A stretch of 64,000 nt of DNA, from positions 109,858-173,857 of the forward strand of contig NZ_CADFEB010000008.1 in NCBI RefSeq assembly GCF_902833085.1, in the 5' to 3' direction. The translations under genes and the position numbers were made by a program. The DNA is from Burkholderia ubonensis (GTDB lineage Bacteria > Pseudomonadota > Gammaproteobacteria > Burkholderiales > Burkholderiaceae). Numbering within the stretch: the stretch's first letter is position 1; each line of letters begins with the position of its first letter. A model generated the notes under the pieces. The model was not told the DNA's origin. It was given only the letters and a program-made list of their open reading frames with translations, and made no database searches. Shown here piece after piece: positions 7,912-16,195 of this stretch.

Positions 7912-8339
7912 GATCGCACTCCTCGTTTGATGTCAATGCCTGCCGTTGTAGCATGAAGTAAATCGACAATAAAACCGTGGAAGCGCGTTTGATATTCGTC
8001 GATCGCCCGGAAGGGAAAAATTTTCCAGATGTCGGAAGGCGCAAATAAAAAATAAAAAAATAATTCGGAAAATTCGGGTCTGATTCCCGTCCATCATGGC
8101 TTTCAGGGCGATTCTACCGATTCGTGAACATCTTTATCGTTTCTCGATCCGGGAAAAGGTGCCGATATAAATCGTGTTCCGGCGCGCAGTAATTACCGAT
8201 TAATTTTCGAAATACTTGTGCGCTTGCCGGAGGAATTTTCTTACCTGTTCAATAACGCCATGCAATGTTGGATGCGAATGCGCGGCACGGGCTGCGCAAG
8301 GAGCGGTTCGGCAAACGCCTGTCCAGAGAGGAAGCGAAC
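7912..8339. promoter_or_regulatory. Divergent bceA/bceB control region
   Basis: About 430 bases between the divergent starts, strongly A+T-rich from 7960 to 8240. It holds one exact AATTACCGAT (8191-8200) and one variant (ATTCTACCGAT, 8111-8121), the motif also found twice upstream of the gene at 5331. CGGAAAATTCGG near 8056 echoes the CGGAAAAT repeats of that region. No JUMPstart/ops-like element was recognised. The exact -10/-35 positions are not assigned. Confidence 0.5.
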
Positions 8340-9716
8340 ATGTTGAGCGTGCTGGCGAGAATCATCGATATCGCGATGGTCGTGGCGGGAGCCGTGATCG
8401 CCGCCGCGCTGCACGACGGGCGCAGCGTATGGCTCGACGATCTGCAACGCACGATGGTGCTGTTCGACTGCGTGCTCGTCGTCGTGTTTTTCCCGGCGTT
8501 CGGGATCTACCAGTCGTGGCGCGGCAAGCGGCTGATCGGGCTGATGGGGCGCGTCGCGTTCGCGTGGCTCGTGGTCGAGCTCGCGGGCATCCTGATGAGC
8601 TTCAGCTTTCACCAGGCGGGCCAGCTGTCGCGGCTCTGGCTCGGCTACTGGGCGCTCGCGACGATGGGGCTGCTCGCGGCGTCGAAGGCCGGCGTGCATG
8701 CGGTGCTGCGCCAGCTGCGGCGCGGCGGCTACAACCACCGCGCGGTTGCGCTGGTCGGCGGCGCGCCGGCGACGCGGCGGCTGATCGCGCAGATGCGCGC
8801 ACGGCCGGAGGCCGGCTTCAATCCGGTGTGCGTGTACGACGAAAGCGCGTCGCCCGGCGAAGCGATGCTCGACGACGTGGCGATCGAGCGCCGCTTCGAC
8901 ACGCTCGTGCGCCTCGTGCGCAGCCGCATGATCCGCGAACTGTGGCTCGCGCTGCCGCTGTCGGAAGAGCCGCAGATCAACCGGATCGTGACGGTGTTCC
9001 GCAACGACTTCGTGAACATCCGCTTCATCCCGGACGTGCGCGCCGTGTCGTTCTTCAACCAGGAAGTCGTCGAGCTGCTCGGCGTGCCGGCGATCAACCT
9101 CGCGGCGTCGCCGATCACCGACGTGCGGATCCTGCCGAAGTTCGTGTTCGACCGGCTGTTCGCGCTGAACGCGCTGATGGTGCTCGCGCCCGTGATGCTG
9201 CTGATCGCGCTGCTGATCAAGGCGACCTCGCCGGGGCCCGTGTTCTTCCGGCAGAAGCGCAAGGGCATCGACGGCAACGAGTTCGAGATCTACAAGTTCC
9301 GCTCGATGAAGGTGCACCACGAGACGGCGGGCACGGTCACGCAGGCAACCAAGAACGACACGCGCGTGACGCCGGTCGGCCGCTTCCTGCGCCGCACGAG
9401 CCTCGACGAGCTGCCGCAGTTCATCAACGTGCTGAAGGGCGAGATGTCCGTCGTCGGCCCGCGCCCGCACGCGCTCGCGCACGACGACATCTACAAGGAT
9501 CTGGTCAAGGGCTACATGTTCCGCTACCGGATCAAGCCGGGCATCACGGGCTGGGCGCAGATCAACGGCTTTCGCGGCGAGACCGACCAGGTCGAGAAGA
9601 TGATGGGGCGCGTGAAGCTCGATCTCTACTACATGCAGAACTGGTCGTTCTGGCTCGACATCAAGATCGTCGCGCTGACGCTCTGGAAAGGCTTCACCGG
9701 CAGCAACGCGTACTGA
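8340..9716 (+). CDS. bceB: Undecaprenyl-phosphate glucose phosphotransferase (WcaJ/PssY type)
   Basis: This 459-residue inner-membrane enzyme transfers glucose-1-phosphate from UDP-glucose to undecaprenyl phosphate, starting repeat-unit assembly. Four or five hydrophobic segments occupy the first ~140 residues, followed by a CoA-binding-like domain. The C-terminal catalytic domain has SPGPVFFRQKRKGIDG, IYKFRSM, TSLDELPQ and SVVGPRPH. The ATG at 8340 is preferred because AGAGAGGAAG precedes it; the frame is open 75 bases further upstream to another ATG without a good ribosome site. It is the first gene of the forward bce operon, followed by bceC after 55 bases. Confidence 0.95.
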   Translation: MLSVLARIIDIAMVVAGAVIAAALHDGRSVWLDDLQRTMVLFDCVLVVVFFPAFGIYQSWRGKRLIGLMGRVAFAWLVVELAGILMSFSFHQAGQLSRLWLGYWALATMGLLAASKAGVHAVLRQLRRGGYNHRAVALVGGAPATRRLIAQMRARPEAGFNPVCVYDESASPGEAMLDDVAIERRFDTLVRLVRSRMIRELWLALPLSEEPQINRIVTVFRNDFVNIRFIPDVRAVSFFNQEVVELLGVPAINLAASPITDVRILPKFVFDRLFALNALMVLAPVMLLIALLIKATSPGPVFFRQKRKGIDGNEFEIYKFRSMKVHHETAGTVTQATKNDTRVTPVGRFLRRTSLDELPQFINVLKGEMSVVGPRPHALAHDDIYKDLVKGYMFRYRIKPGITGWAQINGFRGETDQVEKMMGRVKLDLYYMQNWSFWLDIKIVALTLWKGFTGSNAY

Positions 9717-9771
9717 GCGGGCAGGCTGCCTGCCCCGAATTTCGAATCACTGGTCAAGAGGTCGACACATC

Positions 9772-11184
9772 ATGAATCTGACTATCATCGGCAGCGGTTA
9801 CGTAGGTCTCGTCACCGGCGCCTGCCTCGCCGACATCGGGCACGACGTGTTCTGTCTCGACGTCGATCAGCGCAAGATCGACATCCTCAACGGCGGCGGC
9901 GTGCCGATCCACGAGCCGGGCCTCAAGGAGATCATCGCGCGCAACCGCTCGGCGGGCCGCCTGCGCTTCTCGACCGACGTCGAGGCCGCGGTCGCGCACG
10001 GCGACGTGCAGTTCATCGCGGTCGGCACGCCGCCCGACGAGGACGGCTCCGCGGACCTGCAGTACGTGCTCGCCGCCGCGCGCAACATCGGCCGCTACAT
10101 GACCGGCTTCAAGGTGATCGTCGACAAGTCGACCGTGCCGGTCGGCACCGCCGAGCGCGTGCGCGCGGCGGTCGCCGACGAGCTCGCGAAGCGCGGCGGC
10201 GACCAGATGTTCTCGGTCGTGTCGAATCCGGAATTCCTGAAGGAAGGCGCGGCCGTCGACGATTTCACGCGGCCGGACCGCATCGTGATCGGCTGCGACG
10301 ACGACGTGCCGGGCGAGCGCGCGCGCGAGCTGATGAAGAAGCTCTACGCGCCGTTCAACCGCAACCACGAGCGCACGCTGTACATGGACGTGCGCTCGGC
10401 CGAGTTCACGAAGTACGCGGCGAACGCGATGCTCGCGACCCGCATCTCGTTCATGAACGAGCTCGCGAACCTCGCGGACCGCTTCGGCGCGGACATCGAG
10501 GCGGTGCGGCGCGGGATCGGCTCCGATCCGCGCATCGGCTACCACTTCCTGTACGCGGGCTGCGGCTACGGCGGCTCGTGCTTCCCGAAGGACGTCGAGG
10601 CGCTGATCCGCACCGCGGACGACCACGGCCAGTCGCTGCAGATCCTGAAGGCGGTGTCGTCGGTGAACGCCGGGCAGAAGCGCGTGCTCGCCGAGAAGAT
10701 CGTCGCGCGCTTCGGCGAGGACCTGACGGGCCGCACGTTCGGCATCTGGGGCCTCGCGTTCAAGCCGAACACCGACGATATGCGCGAAGCGCCGAGCCGC
10801 GCGCTGATCGCCGAGCTGCTGTCGCGCGGCGCGCGCGTGACCGCCTACGACCCGGTCGCGCAGCACGAGGCGCAGCGCGTGATCGCGCTCGATCTCGCGA
10901 GCCACCCGAGCTGGCTCGAACGCCTCGCGTACGTCGACGACGAATCGCAGGTCGCGCGCGACGCCGATGCGCTCGTGATCGTCACCGAATGGAAGGCGTT
11001 CAAGAGCCCGGATTTCACCGCGCTCGGCCGGCTGTGGAAGTCGCCCGTGATCTTCGACGGCCGCAACCTGTACGAGCCCGACGCGATGAGCGAGCAGGGC
11101 ATCGAATATCACCCGATCGGGCGGCCGGGCTCGCGCCAGGCACTCGCCGCACGCCGTTCCGGAGCCGCCCGCGCGAACGCGTGA
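9772..11184 (+). CDS. bceC: UDP-glucose 6-dehydrogenase
   Basis: This 470-residue cytoplasmic NAD-dependent enzyme oxidises UDP-glucose to UDP-glucuronate, the acidic sugar donor of cepacian. The Rossmann motif GSGYVG is at residues 7-12 and the catalytic cysteine is C270 in GGSCFPKD. KSTVPVGTAERVR and SNPEFLKEGAAV are standard family signatures. It starts at an ATG behind AAGAGGT. BY-kinases phosphorylate UDP-glucose dehydrogenases in related systems, and a BY-kinase (bceF) and phosphatase (bceD) are encoded in the same operon, so activity may be controlled that way (inference). Confidence 0.95.
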   Translation: MNLTIIGSGYVGLVTGACLADIGHDVFCLDVDQRKIDILNGGGVPIHEPGLKEIIARNRSAGRLRFSTDVEAAVAHGDVQFIAVGTPPDEDGSADLQYVLAAARNIGRYMTGFKVIVDKSTVPVGTAERVRAAVADELAKRGGDQMFSVVSNPEFLKEGAAVDDFTRPDRIVIGCDDDVPGERARELMKKLYAPFNRNHERTLYMDVRSAEFTKYAANAMLATRISFMNELANLADRFGADIEAVRRGIGSDPRIGYHFLYAGCGYGGSCFPKDVEALIRTADDHGQSLQILKAVSSVNAGQKRVLAEKIVARFGEDLTGRTFGIWGLAFKPNTDDMREAPSRALIAELLSRGARVTAYDPVAQHEAQRVIALDLASHPSWLERLAYVDDESQVARDADALVIVTEWKAFKSPDFTALGRLWKSPVIFDGRNLYEPDAMSEQGIEYHPIGRPGSRQALAARRSGAARANA

Positions 11185-11199
11185 GGCCGGTCATACGCC

Positions 11200-11643
11200 A
11201 TGTTCCGAAACATCCTGATCGTCTGCCACGCCAACGTCTGCCGCAGCCCGGCCGCGGAGCTGCTGTTCAAGTCGCATGCCGCGTCGCGCGGCGGGCCGCG
11301 CGTGGCGTTCCACTCGGCGGGCGTCGATGCGAACGTCGGCGAAGGCATCGATCCGGTGATGCGCCGGCTGCTCGCCGAGCGCGGCGTCGATGCGACGACG
11401 CATCGCTCGCGGCGCCTGTCGCGCAACCTCGTGCGCGAAGCCGACCTGATTCTCGTCAGCGAGCGCGCGCAGATCGCGGCGGTCGAGTCGGTCGACCCGT
11501 TCTCGCGCGGCAAGGTGCACCTGCTCGGCAAGTGGGAAGACGCCGAGATCGCCGATCCGCACGGCGGCCCCGAGGCCGGCTATCGCCGAAGCTACACAAT
11601 GATCGAACGTCTGGTTCAAGGATGGCTGCAAAAACTATGCTGA
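11200..11643 (+). CDS. bceD: Low-molecular-weight protein tyrosine phosphatase (Wzb family)
   Basis: This 147-residue protein has the CX5R P-loop at the N-terminus: C9-HANVC-R15-S, preceded by ILIV. The general-acid aspartate is in the expected ADPHGG segment near the C-terminus. It should dephosphorylate the tyrosine cluster of the BceF kinase, allowing the phosphorylation cycle needed for polymer export. It lies 15 bases after bceC, and its end overlaps the beginning of bceE. Length and motif spacing are normal for Wzb/Etp. Confidence 0.93.
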   Translation: MFRNILIVCHANVCRSPAAELLFKSHAASRGGPRVAFHSAGVDANVGEGIDPVMRRLLAERGVDATTHRSRRLSRNLVREADLILVSERAQIAAVESVDPFSRGKVHLLGKWEDAEIADPHGGPEAGYRRSYTMIERLVQGWLQKLC

Positions 11644-12815
11644 ATCGTACGCTGCGCCCCGTGGCGCTTGCCGTTGCGCTGACGACGCTCCTGTCGGCCT
11701 GCGCAACCGCGCCGGGCAACTACCTCGATGCGTCGCGCCTGAAGGAAGAGGAGCGCGCGCAACCGTCCGAGACCTACACGGTCCACTACATCGACGCGAA
11801 GCTGATCATGGACCAGCTTCAGCAGCAGCGCGTGTCGCACCCGCTGCCGCCGTCGCGCTTCACGGACCCGTCGCAATACGTGTACCGCATCGGGCCGCAG
11901 GACATCCTCGGCGTGACGGTGTGGGACCACCCCGAGCTGACGACGCCGCAGGGCCAGTCGTTCTCGAGCGGCGGCAACACGACGCAGACGGTCGCCGGCG
12001 CGCTGCAGCAGCCGTATACGACGGCGCTGCCGGGCCAGGCCGATCCGTACGGCCAGACGGTCGGCGCGGACGGCACGATCTTCTTCCCGTTCGTCGGCCG
12101 CATCCGCGCGGCGGGCAAGACGATCGTGCAGGTGCGCGACGAGCTGGCCACGAGCCTTGCGCGCTACGTGAAGAATCCGCAGATCGACGTGCGCGTGCTG
12201 TCGTTCCGCAGCCAGAAGGTGCAGGTTACCGGCGAGGTGAAGCAGCCGGGCCCGCTCGCGGTGAGCGACGTGCCGCTCACGCTCGTCGACGCGATCTCGC
12301 GCTCGGGCGGCTCGACCTCCGAGGCCGACCTGCAGCGCGTGCGCCTGACGCGCGACGGCAAGTTCTACACGCTCGACGCGAACGGCGTGCTCGATCGCGG
12401 CGAGGTGTCGCAGAACGTGATGCTGCAGCCGGGCGACATCGTCAACGTGCCGGACCGCAGCGACAGCCGCGTGTACATCATGGGCGAAGTGAAGACGCCG
12501 GTCGCGGTGCCGATGATGAAGGGCAAGCTGACGATCGCCGACGCGCTGACGTCGGGCGGCGGCATCCTCGATACCGACGCGAACCCGCGCAAGATCTACG
12601 TGATGCGCGGCACGCGCGACAACCCGACCAAACCGGAAGTGTTCCGGCTCGACATGACGCAGCCTGACGCGCTGATGCTGTCGAGCCGCTTCCAGCTGCA
12701 GCCGCTCGATGTCGTGTACGTCGACACGGCGGGCTCGGTGCAGTTCAACCGCGTGCTGCAGCAGGTGCTGCCGACGATCCAGACGATCTTCTACATGAGG
12801 CAGATCACGCGCTGA
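11622..12815 (+). CDS. bceE: Outer-membrane polysaccharide export lipoprotein (Wza)
   Basis: This is a 397-residue Wza-family translocon subunit. The N-terminus has a signal peptide ending in the lipobox LLSAC, with C27 as the lipidated residue if translation starts at 11622. The polysaccharide-export domain begins at IGPQDILGVTVWDHPEL. Two SLBB-type segments follow (QVTGEVKQPGPL and YIMGEVKTPVAVPM), and the C-terminal QVLPTIQTIFYM stretch fits the outer-membrane helix. Two starts are possible: ATG 11622, overlapping bceD by 22 bases, or ATG 11637 in an ATGCTGA overlap. Neither has an ideal Shine-Dalgarno, suggesting translational coupling to bceD. Confidence 0.93.
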   Translation: MAAKTMLNRTLRPVALAVALTTLLSACATAPGNYLDASRLKEEERAQPSETYTVHYIDAKLIMDQLQQQRVSHPLPPSRFTDPSQYVYRIGPQDILGVTVWDHPELTTPQGQSFSSGGNTTQTVAGALQQPYTTALPGQADPYGQTVGADGTIFFPFVGRIRAAGKTIVQVRDELATSLARYVKNPQIDVRVLSFRSQKVQVTGEVKQPGPLAVSDVPLTLVDAISRSGGSTSEADLQRVRLTRDGKFYTLDANGVLDRGEVSQNVMLQPGDIVNVPDRSDSRVYIMGEVKTPVAVPMMKGKLTIADALTSGGGILDTDANPRKIYVMRGTRDNPTKPEVFRLDMTQPDALMLSSRFQLQPLDVVYVDTAGSVQFNRVLQQVLPTIQTIFYMRQITR

Positions 12816-12864
12816 CGAATCGCGGGACGGCTCGGCCGTCCCGGCCCAACTCAAGCGGGAACGT

Positions 12865-15090
12865 ATGGTGAACACGCAAGCGAAACAATCCTACGCGGGC
12901 CTGGCCGCGAAGACCGAGGAAGAAGACGTCGTGCTCGGTCAGCTGATCCAGGTGATCTTCGACGATTTCTGGACGCTGCTCGGCATCGCGGTGACCGTCG
13001 TCGCGCTCGCCGGCCTCTACTGCTTCATCGCGAAGCCGGTGTACCAGGCCGACGTGCACGTGCGGGTCGAGGGCAACGACAACACGTCGCAGGCGCTCAC
13101 GCAGACGCAGACGGGCGCCGTCATCAACAGCGGCCCGCAGCAGGCGCCGACCGACGCGGAAATCGAGATCATCAAGAGCCGCGGCGTCGTCGCGCCGGTC
13201 GTCGAGCAGTTCAAGCTGAACTTCTCGGTGATGCCGAAGACGATCCCCGTGCTCGGCAGCCTCGCCGCGCGCTTCGCGACGCCGGGCGAGCCGGCCAACG
13301 CGTGGCTCGGCCTGAAGTCGTACGCGTGGGGCGGCGAAGTCGCCGACATCGACACGGTCAACGTCGTGCCGGCGCTCGAAGGCAAGAAGCTGACGCTGAC
13401 CGCGGGGCCGAACGGCACCTACACGCTCGCGGACGCGAACGGCGGCCGGATCCTCGCCGGCCGCGTCGGCGAGGCCGAGCAGGGCGGCGGCGTGACGCTG
13501 ATGGTGTCGAAGCTGGCCGCGCGCCCGGGCACGCAGTTCACGGTGGTCCGGTACAACGACCTCGACGCGATCGCCGGGTTCCAGGCCGGCATCCAGGTGA
13601 CCGAGCAGGGCAAGCAGACCGGCGTCGTGCAGATCTCGCTCGAAGGCAAGGACCCGGAGCAGACCGCGTCGATCGCCAACGCGCTCGCGCAGTCGTACCT
13701 GAACCAGCACGTGATCGCGAAGCAGACCGAAGCGACCAAGATGCTCGACTTCCTGAAGAGCGAGGAGCCGCGCCTGAAGTCCGACCTCGAGCGCGCCGAG
13801 GCCGCGCTGACCCAGTACCAGCGCACGTCGGGCTCGATCAACGCGGGCGACGAGGCGAAGGTCTACCTCGAAGGCAGCGTGCAGTACGAGCAGCAGATCG
13901 CGGCGCAGCGCCTGCAGCTCGCGTCGCTCGCGCAGCGCTTCACCGATTCGCATCCGCTCGTGATCGCCGCGAAGCAGCAGCTCGGCCAGCTGCAGGCCGA
14001 GAAGGACAAGTTCGCGAACCGCTTCCGCAGCCTGCCTGCGACCGAGGTGAAGGCGGTCCAGCTCCAGCGCGACGCGAAGGTCGCCGAGGACATCTACGTG
14101 CTGCTGCTGAACCGCGTGCAGGAGCTGTCGGTGCAGAAGGCGGGCACGGGCGGCAACATCCACCTGATCGACTCGGCGCTGCGCCCGGGCGACCCGGTCA
14201 AGCCGAAGAAGGTGCTGATCCTGTCGGCCGCGGTGTTCCTCGGGCTGATCCTCGGCACGGGCATCGTGTTCCTGCGCCGCAACATGTTCCAGGGCATCGA
14301 GGATCCGGACCGCGTCGAGCGCATGTTCAACCTGCCGCTGTACGGCCTCGTGCCGGAAAGCGCCGAACAGGTGCGGCTCGACGCGCAGGCCGAGAAGAGC
14401 GGCAGCCGCGCGCGGGCGGTCCTCGCGAGCCTGCGGCCGAAGGACCCGAGCGTCGAGAGCCTGCGCAGCCTGCGCACCGCGATGCAGTTCGCGCTGATGG
14501 ACGCGAAGAACCGCGTGATCGTGCTGACCGGCCCGACGCCGGGCATCGGCAAGAGCTTCCTGGCGGTCAACCTTGCGGTGCTGCTCGCGCACTCCGGCAA
14601 GCGCGTGCTGCTGGTCGACGCCGACATGCGCCGCGGCCTGCTCGACCGCTACTTCGGCCTCACGCCGCAGCCGGGCCTGTCCGAGCTGCTGAGCGACCAG
14701 TCGCCGCTCGAGGACGCGATCCGCGAGACGCCGGTGCCGGGCCTGTCGTTCATCGGGGCCGGCACGCGTCCGCCGAACCCGTCGGAGCTGCTGATGTCGG
14801 CGCGCCTGCCGCAGTACCTCGAAGGCCTCGGCAAGCGCTACGACGTGGTGCTGGTCGATTCGCCGCCGGTGCTGGCCGTGACCGACGCGACGATCTTCGG
14901 CCGCATGGCGGGCTCGACGTTCCTCGTGCTGCGCTCGGGCATGCATACCGAAGGCGAGATCGGCGATGCGATCAAGCGGTTGCGCACCGCGGGGGTCGAC
15001 CTGCAGGGCGGCATCTTCAACGGCGTGCCGCCGAAGGCGCGCGGCTACGGCCGCGGCTATGCGGCCGTGCACGAATACCTGAGCGCCTGA
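12865..15090 (+). CDS. bceF: Polysaccharide co-polymerase / bacterial tyrosine autokinase (Wzc)
   Basis: This 741-residue inner-membrane protein controls chain length and export. A Wzz-type N-terminal region has a first membrane helix near residues 30-55 and a second near 450-470, with a coiled-coil-rich periplasmic domain between them. The cytoplasmic BY-kinase domain has Walker A TGPTPGIGKS (about 553-562), the A' motif LLVDADMRR (about 584) and Walker B VVLVDSPP. The C-terminus carries a short tyrosine cluster (GYGRGYAAVHEY), the expected autophosphorylation site and BceD substrate. The start has AAGCGGGAA upstream. Length and layout are typical. Confidence 0.95.
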   Translation: MVNTQAKQSYAGLAAKTEEEDVVLGQLIQVIFDDFWTLLGIAVTVVALAGLYCFIAKPVYQADVHVRVEGNDNTSQALTQTQTGAVINSGPQQAPTDAEIEIIKSRGVVAPVVEQFKLNFSVMPKTIPVLGSLAARFATPGEPANAWLGLKSYAWGGEVADIDTVNVVPALEGKKLTLTAGPNGTYTLADANGGRILAGRVGEAEQGGGVTLMVSKLAARPGTQFTVVRYNDLDAIAGFQAGIQVTEQGKQTGVVQISLEGKDPEQTASIANALAQSYLNQHVIAKQTEATKMLDFLKSEEPRLKSDLERAEAALTQYQRTSGSINAGDEAKVYLEGSVQYEQQIAAQRLQLASLAQRFTDSHPLVIAAKQQLGQLQAEKDKFANRFRSLPATEVKAVQLQRDAKVAEDIYVLLLNRVQELSVQKAGTGGNIHLIDSALRPGDPVKPKKVLILSAAVFLGLILGTGIVFLRRNMFQGIEDPDRVERMFNLPLYGLVPESAEQVRLDAQAEKSGSRARAVLASLRPKDPSVESLRSLRTAMQFALMDAKNRVIVLTGPTPGIGKSFLAVNLAVLLAHSGKRVLLVDADMRRGLLDRYFGLTPQPGLSELLSDQSPLEDAIRETPVPGLSFIGAGTRPPNPSELLMSARLPQYLEGLGKRYDVVLVDSPPVLAVTDATIFGRMAGSTFLVLRSGMHTEGEIGDAIKRLRTAGVDLQGGIFNGVPPKARGYGRGYAAVHEYLSA

Positions 15091-15108
15091 CCGGCTGGAG
15101 ACTCGACG

Positions 15109-16068
15109 ATGAAAATTTCCGTGCTCGTTCCGACCTACCGGCGTCCGGCCGATCTCGCGCGCTGCCTGCATGCGCTGCAGCGCCAGGCGCGGATGCCCGA
15201 CGAGGTGATCGTGGTCGCGCGCCCGGAAGACGACGCGACGCACGAGCGCCTCGCCGATCCGTCGGTCGGCGGCACGCTGCCGCTGCGCGTCGTGCCGGTC
15301 GACGTGCCGGGGCAGGTCGCCGCGCTGAACAAGGGCCTCGACTCGGTGCACGGCGACATCGTCGCGATCACCGACGACGACGCCGCGCCGCATCCCGACT
15401 GGCTCGCGCGCATCGAAGCCGCGTTCCTTGCCGATCCGCGCGTCGGCGCGGTCGGCGGGCGCGACTGGGTGCACGAGAAGGGCCGCCTGCTCGACGAATC
15501 GCGCGAGCTCGTCGGCCAGCTCACGCTGTCCGGCAAGATCATCGGCAATCATCATCTCGGCGTCGGCGGCATGCGCGAAGTCGACACGCTGAAGGGCGCG
15601 AACATGAGCTTCCGGCGCGCGGCGATCGAGCGGCTGCGCTTCGATACGCGGCTGCGCGGCGCGGGCGCGCAGGTGCACAACGACATGGCGTTCAGCATGC
15701 GCGTGCAGCGCGCCGGCTGGACGCTCGTCTACGACCCGGCGATCGCGGTCGATCACTTTCCGGCCGAGCGTTTCGACGACGACCGGCGCGACGCCGCGTC
15801 GCTGAACGCGATCAGCAACGGCGCGTACAACCTGCATCTGACGCTGCGCGAGCATCTGCCGACGATCCGGCGCGAGGTCGCGTGGTGGTGGTGGATGCTG
15901 GTCGGAACCCGCGTGTACCCGGGGCTCGCGCACCTGCTGCTGTCGCTGCATACCGCGCGGCGCGACCGCGTGCGCGACCACTGGCGCGCGGTGCGGCGCG
16001 GCGCGCGCGACGCCCGCCGCGCGACCCTGGCCTCCCACCGTGCGGCGATGCCGCCGGTGACGTCTTGA
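15109..16068 (+). CDS. bceG: Family 2 glycosyltransferase of the repeat unit
   Basis: This 319-residue GT-A fold enzyme has the N-terminal LVPTYRRPADLARCL and the nucleotide-sugar/metal motif ITDDDAAPHPDW. A second conserved block, KGANMSFRR, is followed by a likely acceptor region. A hydrophobic, Trp-rich stretch near residues 262-285 may sit on the inner membrane. It should add one sugar to the lipid-linked heptasaccharide unit of cepacian; which sugar cannot be read from the sequence. It lies 18 bases after bceF. The 127-base gap to bceH is filled by a hairpin repeat. Confidence 0.9.
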   Translation: MKISVLVPTYRRPADLARCLHALQRQARMPDEVIVVARPEDDATHERLADPSVGGTLPLRVVPVDVPGQVAALNKGLDSVHGDIVAITDDDAAPHPDWLARIEAAFLADPRVGAVGGRDWVHEKGRLLDESRELVGQLTLSGKIIGNHHLGVGGMREVDTLKGANMSFRRAAIERLRFDTRLRGAGAQVHNDMAFSMRVQRAGWTLVYDPAIAVDHFPAERFDDDRRDAASLNAISNGAYNLHLTLREHLPTIRREVAWWWWMLVGTRVYPGLAHLLLSLHTARRDRVRDHWRAVRRGARDARRATLASHRAAMPPVTS

Positions 16069-16120
16069 ACGGCCCGCGCGCATCTTGCGCGGCCAAACCC
16101 GGAGGGCTTGAATTGAAACG

Positions 16121-16195
16121 ACCCCCACGCTCACTTCGTTCGCTGCCCCCCGAGGGGGCGGTCAGCCTCCTTGGGGCGGCCCGGCGGAGGCTGAC
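16121..16195 (+). repeat. Hairpin-rich intergenic repeat containing the bceH ribosome site
   Basis: The segment folds as two adjacent stems. GCCCCC (16145-16150) pairs with 16154-16159 around CGA. GTCAGCCTCC (16161-16170) pairs perfectly with GGAGGCTGAC (16186-16195) over a 15-base loop. It resembles G+C-rich repeats I recall as dispersed in Burkholderia intergenic regions; no second copy is present in this window. The last stem ends exactly at the base before the bceH ATG and contains its GGAGG Shine-Dalgarno, so the element both supplies and hides the ribosome site. Confidence 0.7.

Noticed and set aside
6307..7956. Forward-strand 549-codon frame opposite bceA
   Set aside because: Basic, repetitive composition and no motif; the reverse strand encodes an intact two-domain ManC.
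8261..8346. A 28-codon leader frame overlapping the bceB start
   Set aside because: No ribosome site and no conserved character; the overlap with the bceB start could be chance.
12805..16134. A 1109-codon reverse-strand open frame opposite bceF and bceG
   Set aside because: High G+C makes long antisense frames common. Its product is Arg/His/Ala-rich without any domain, while the forward strand encodes complete, well-conserved BceF and BceG.
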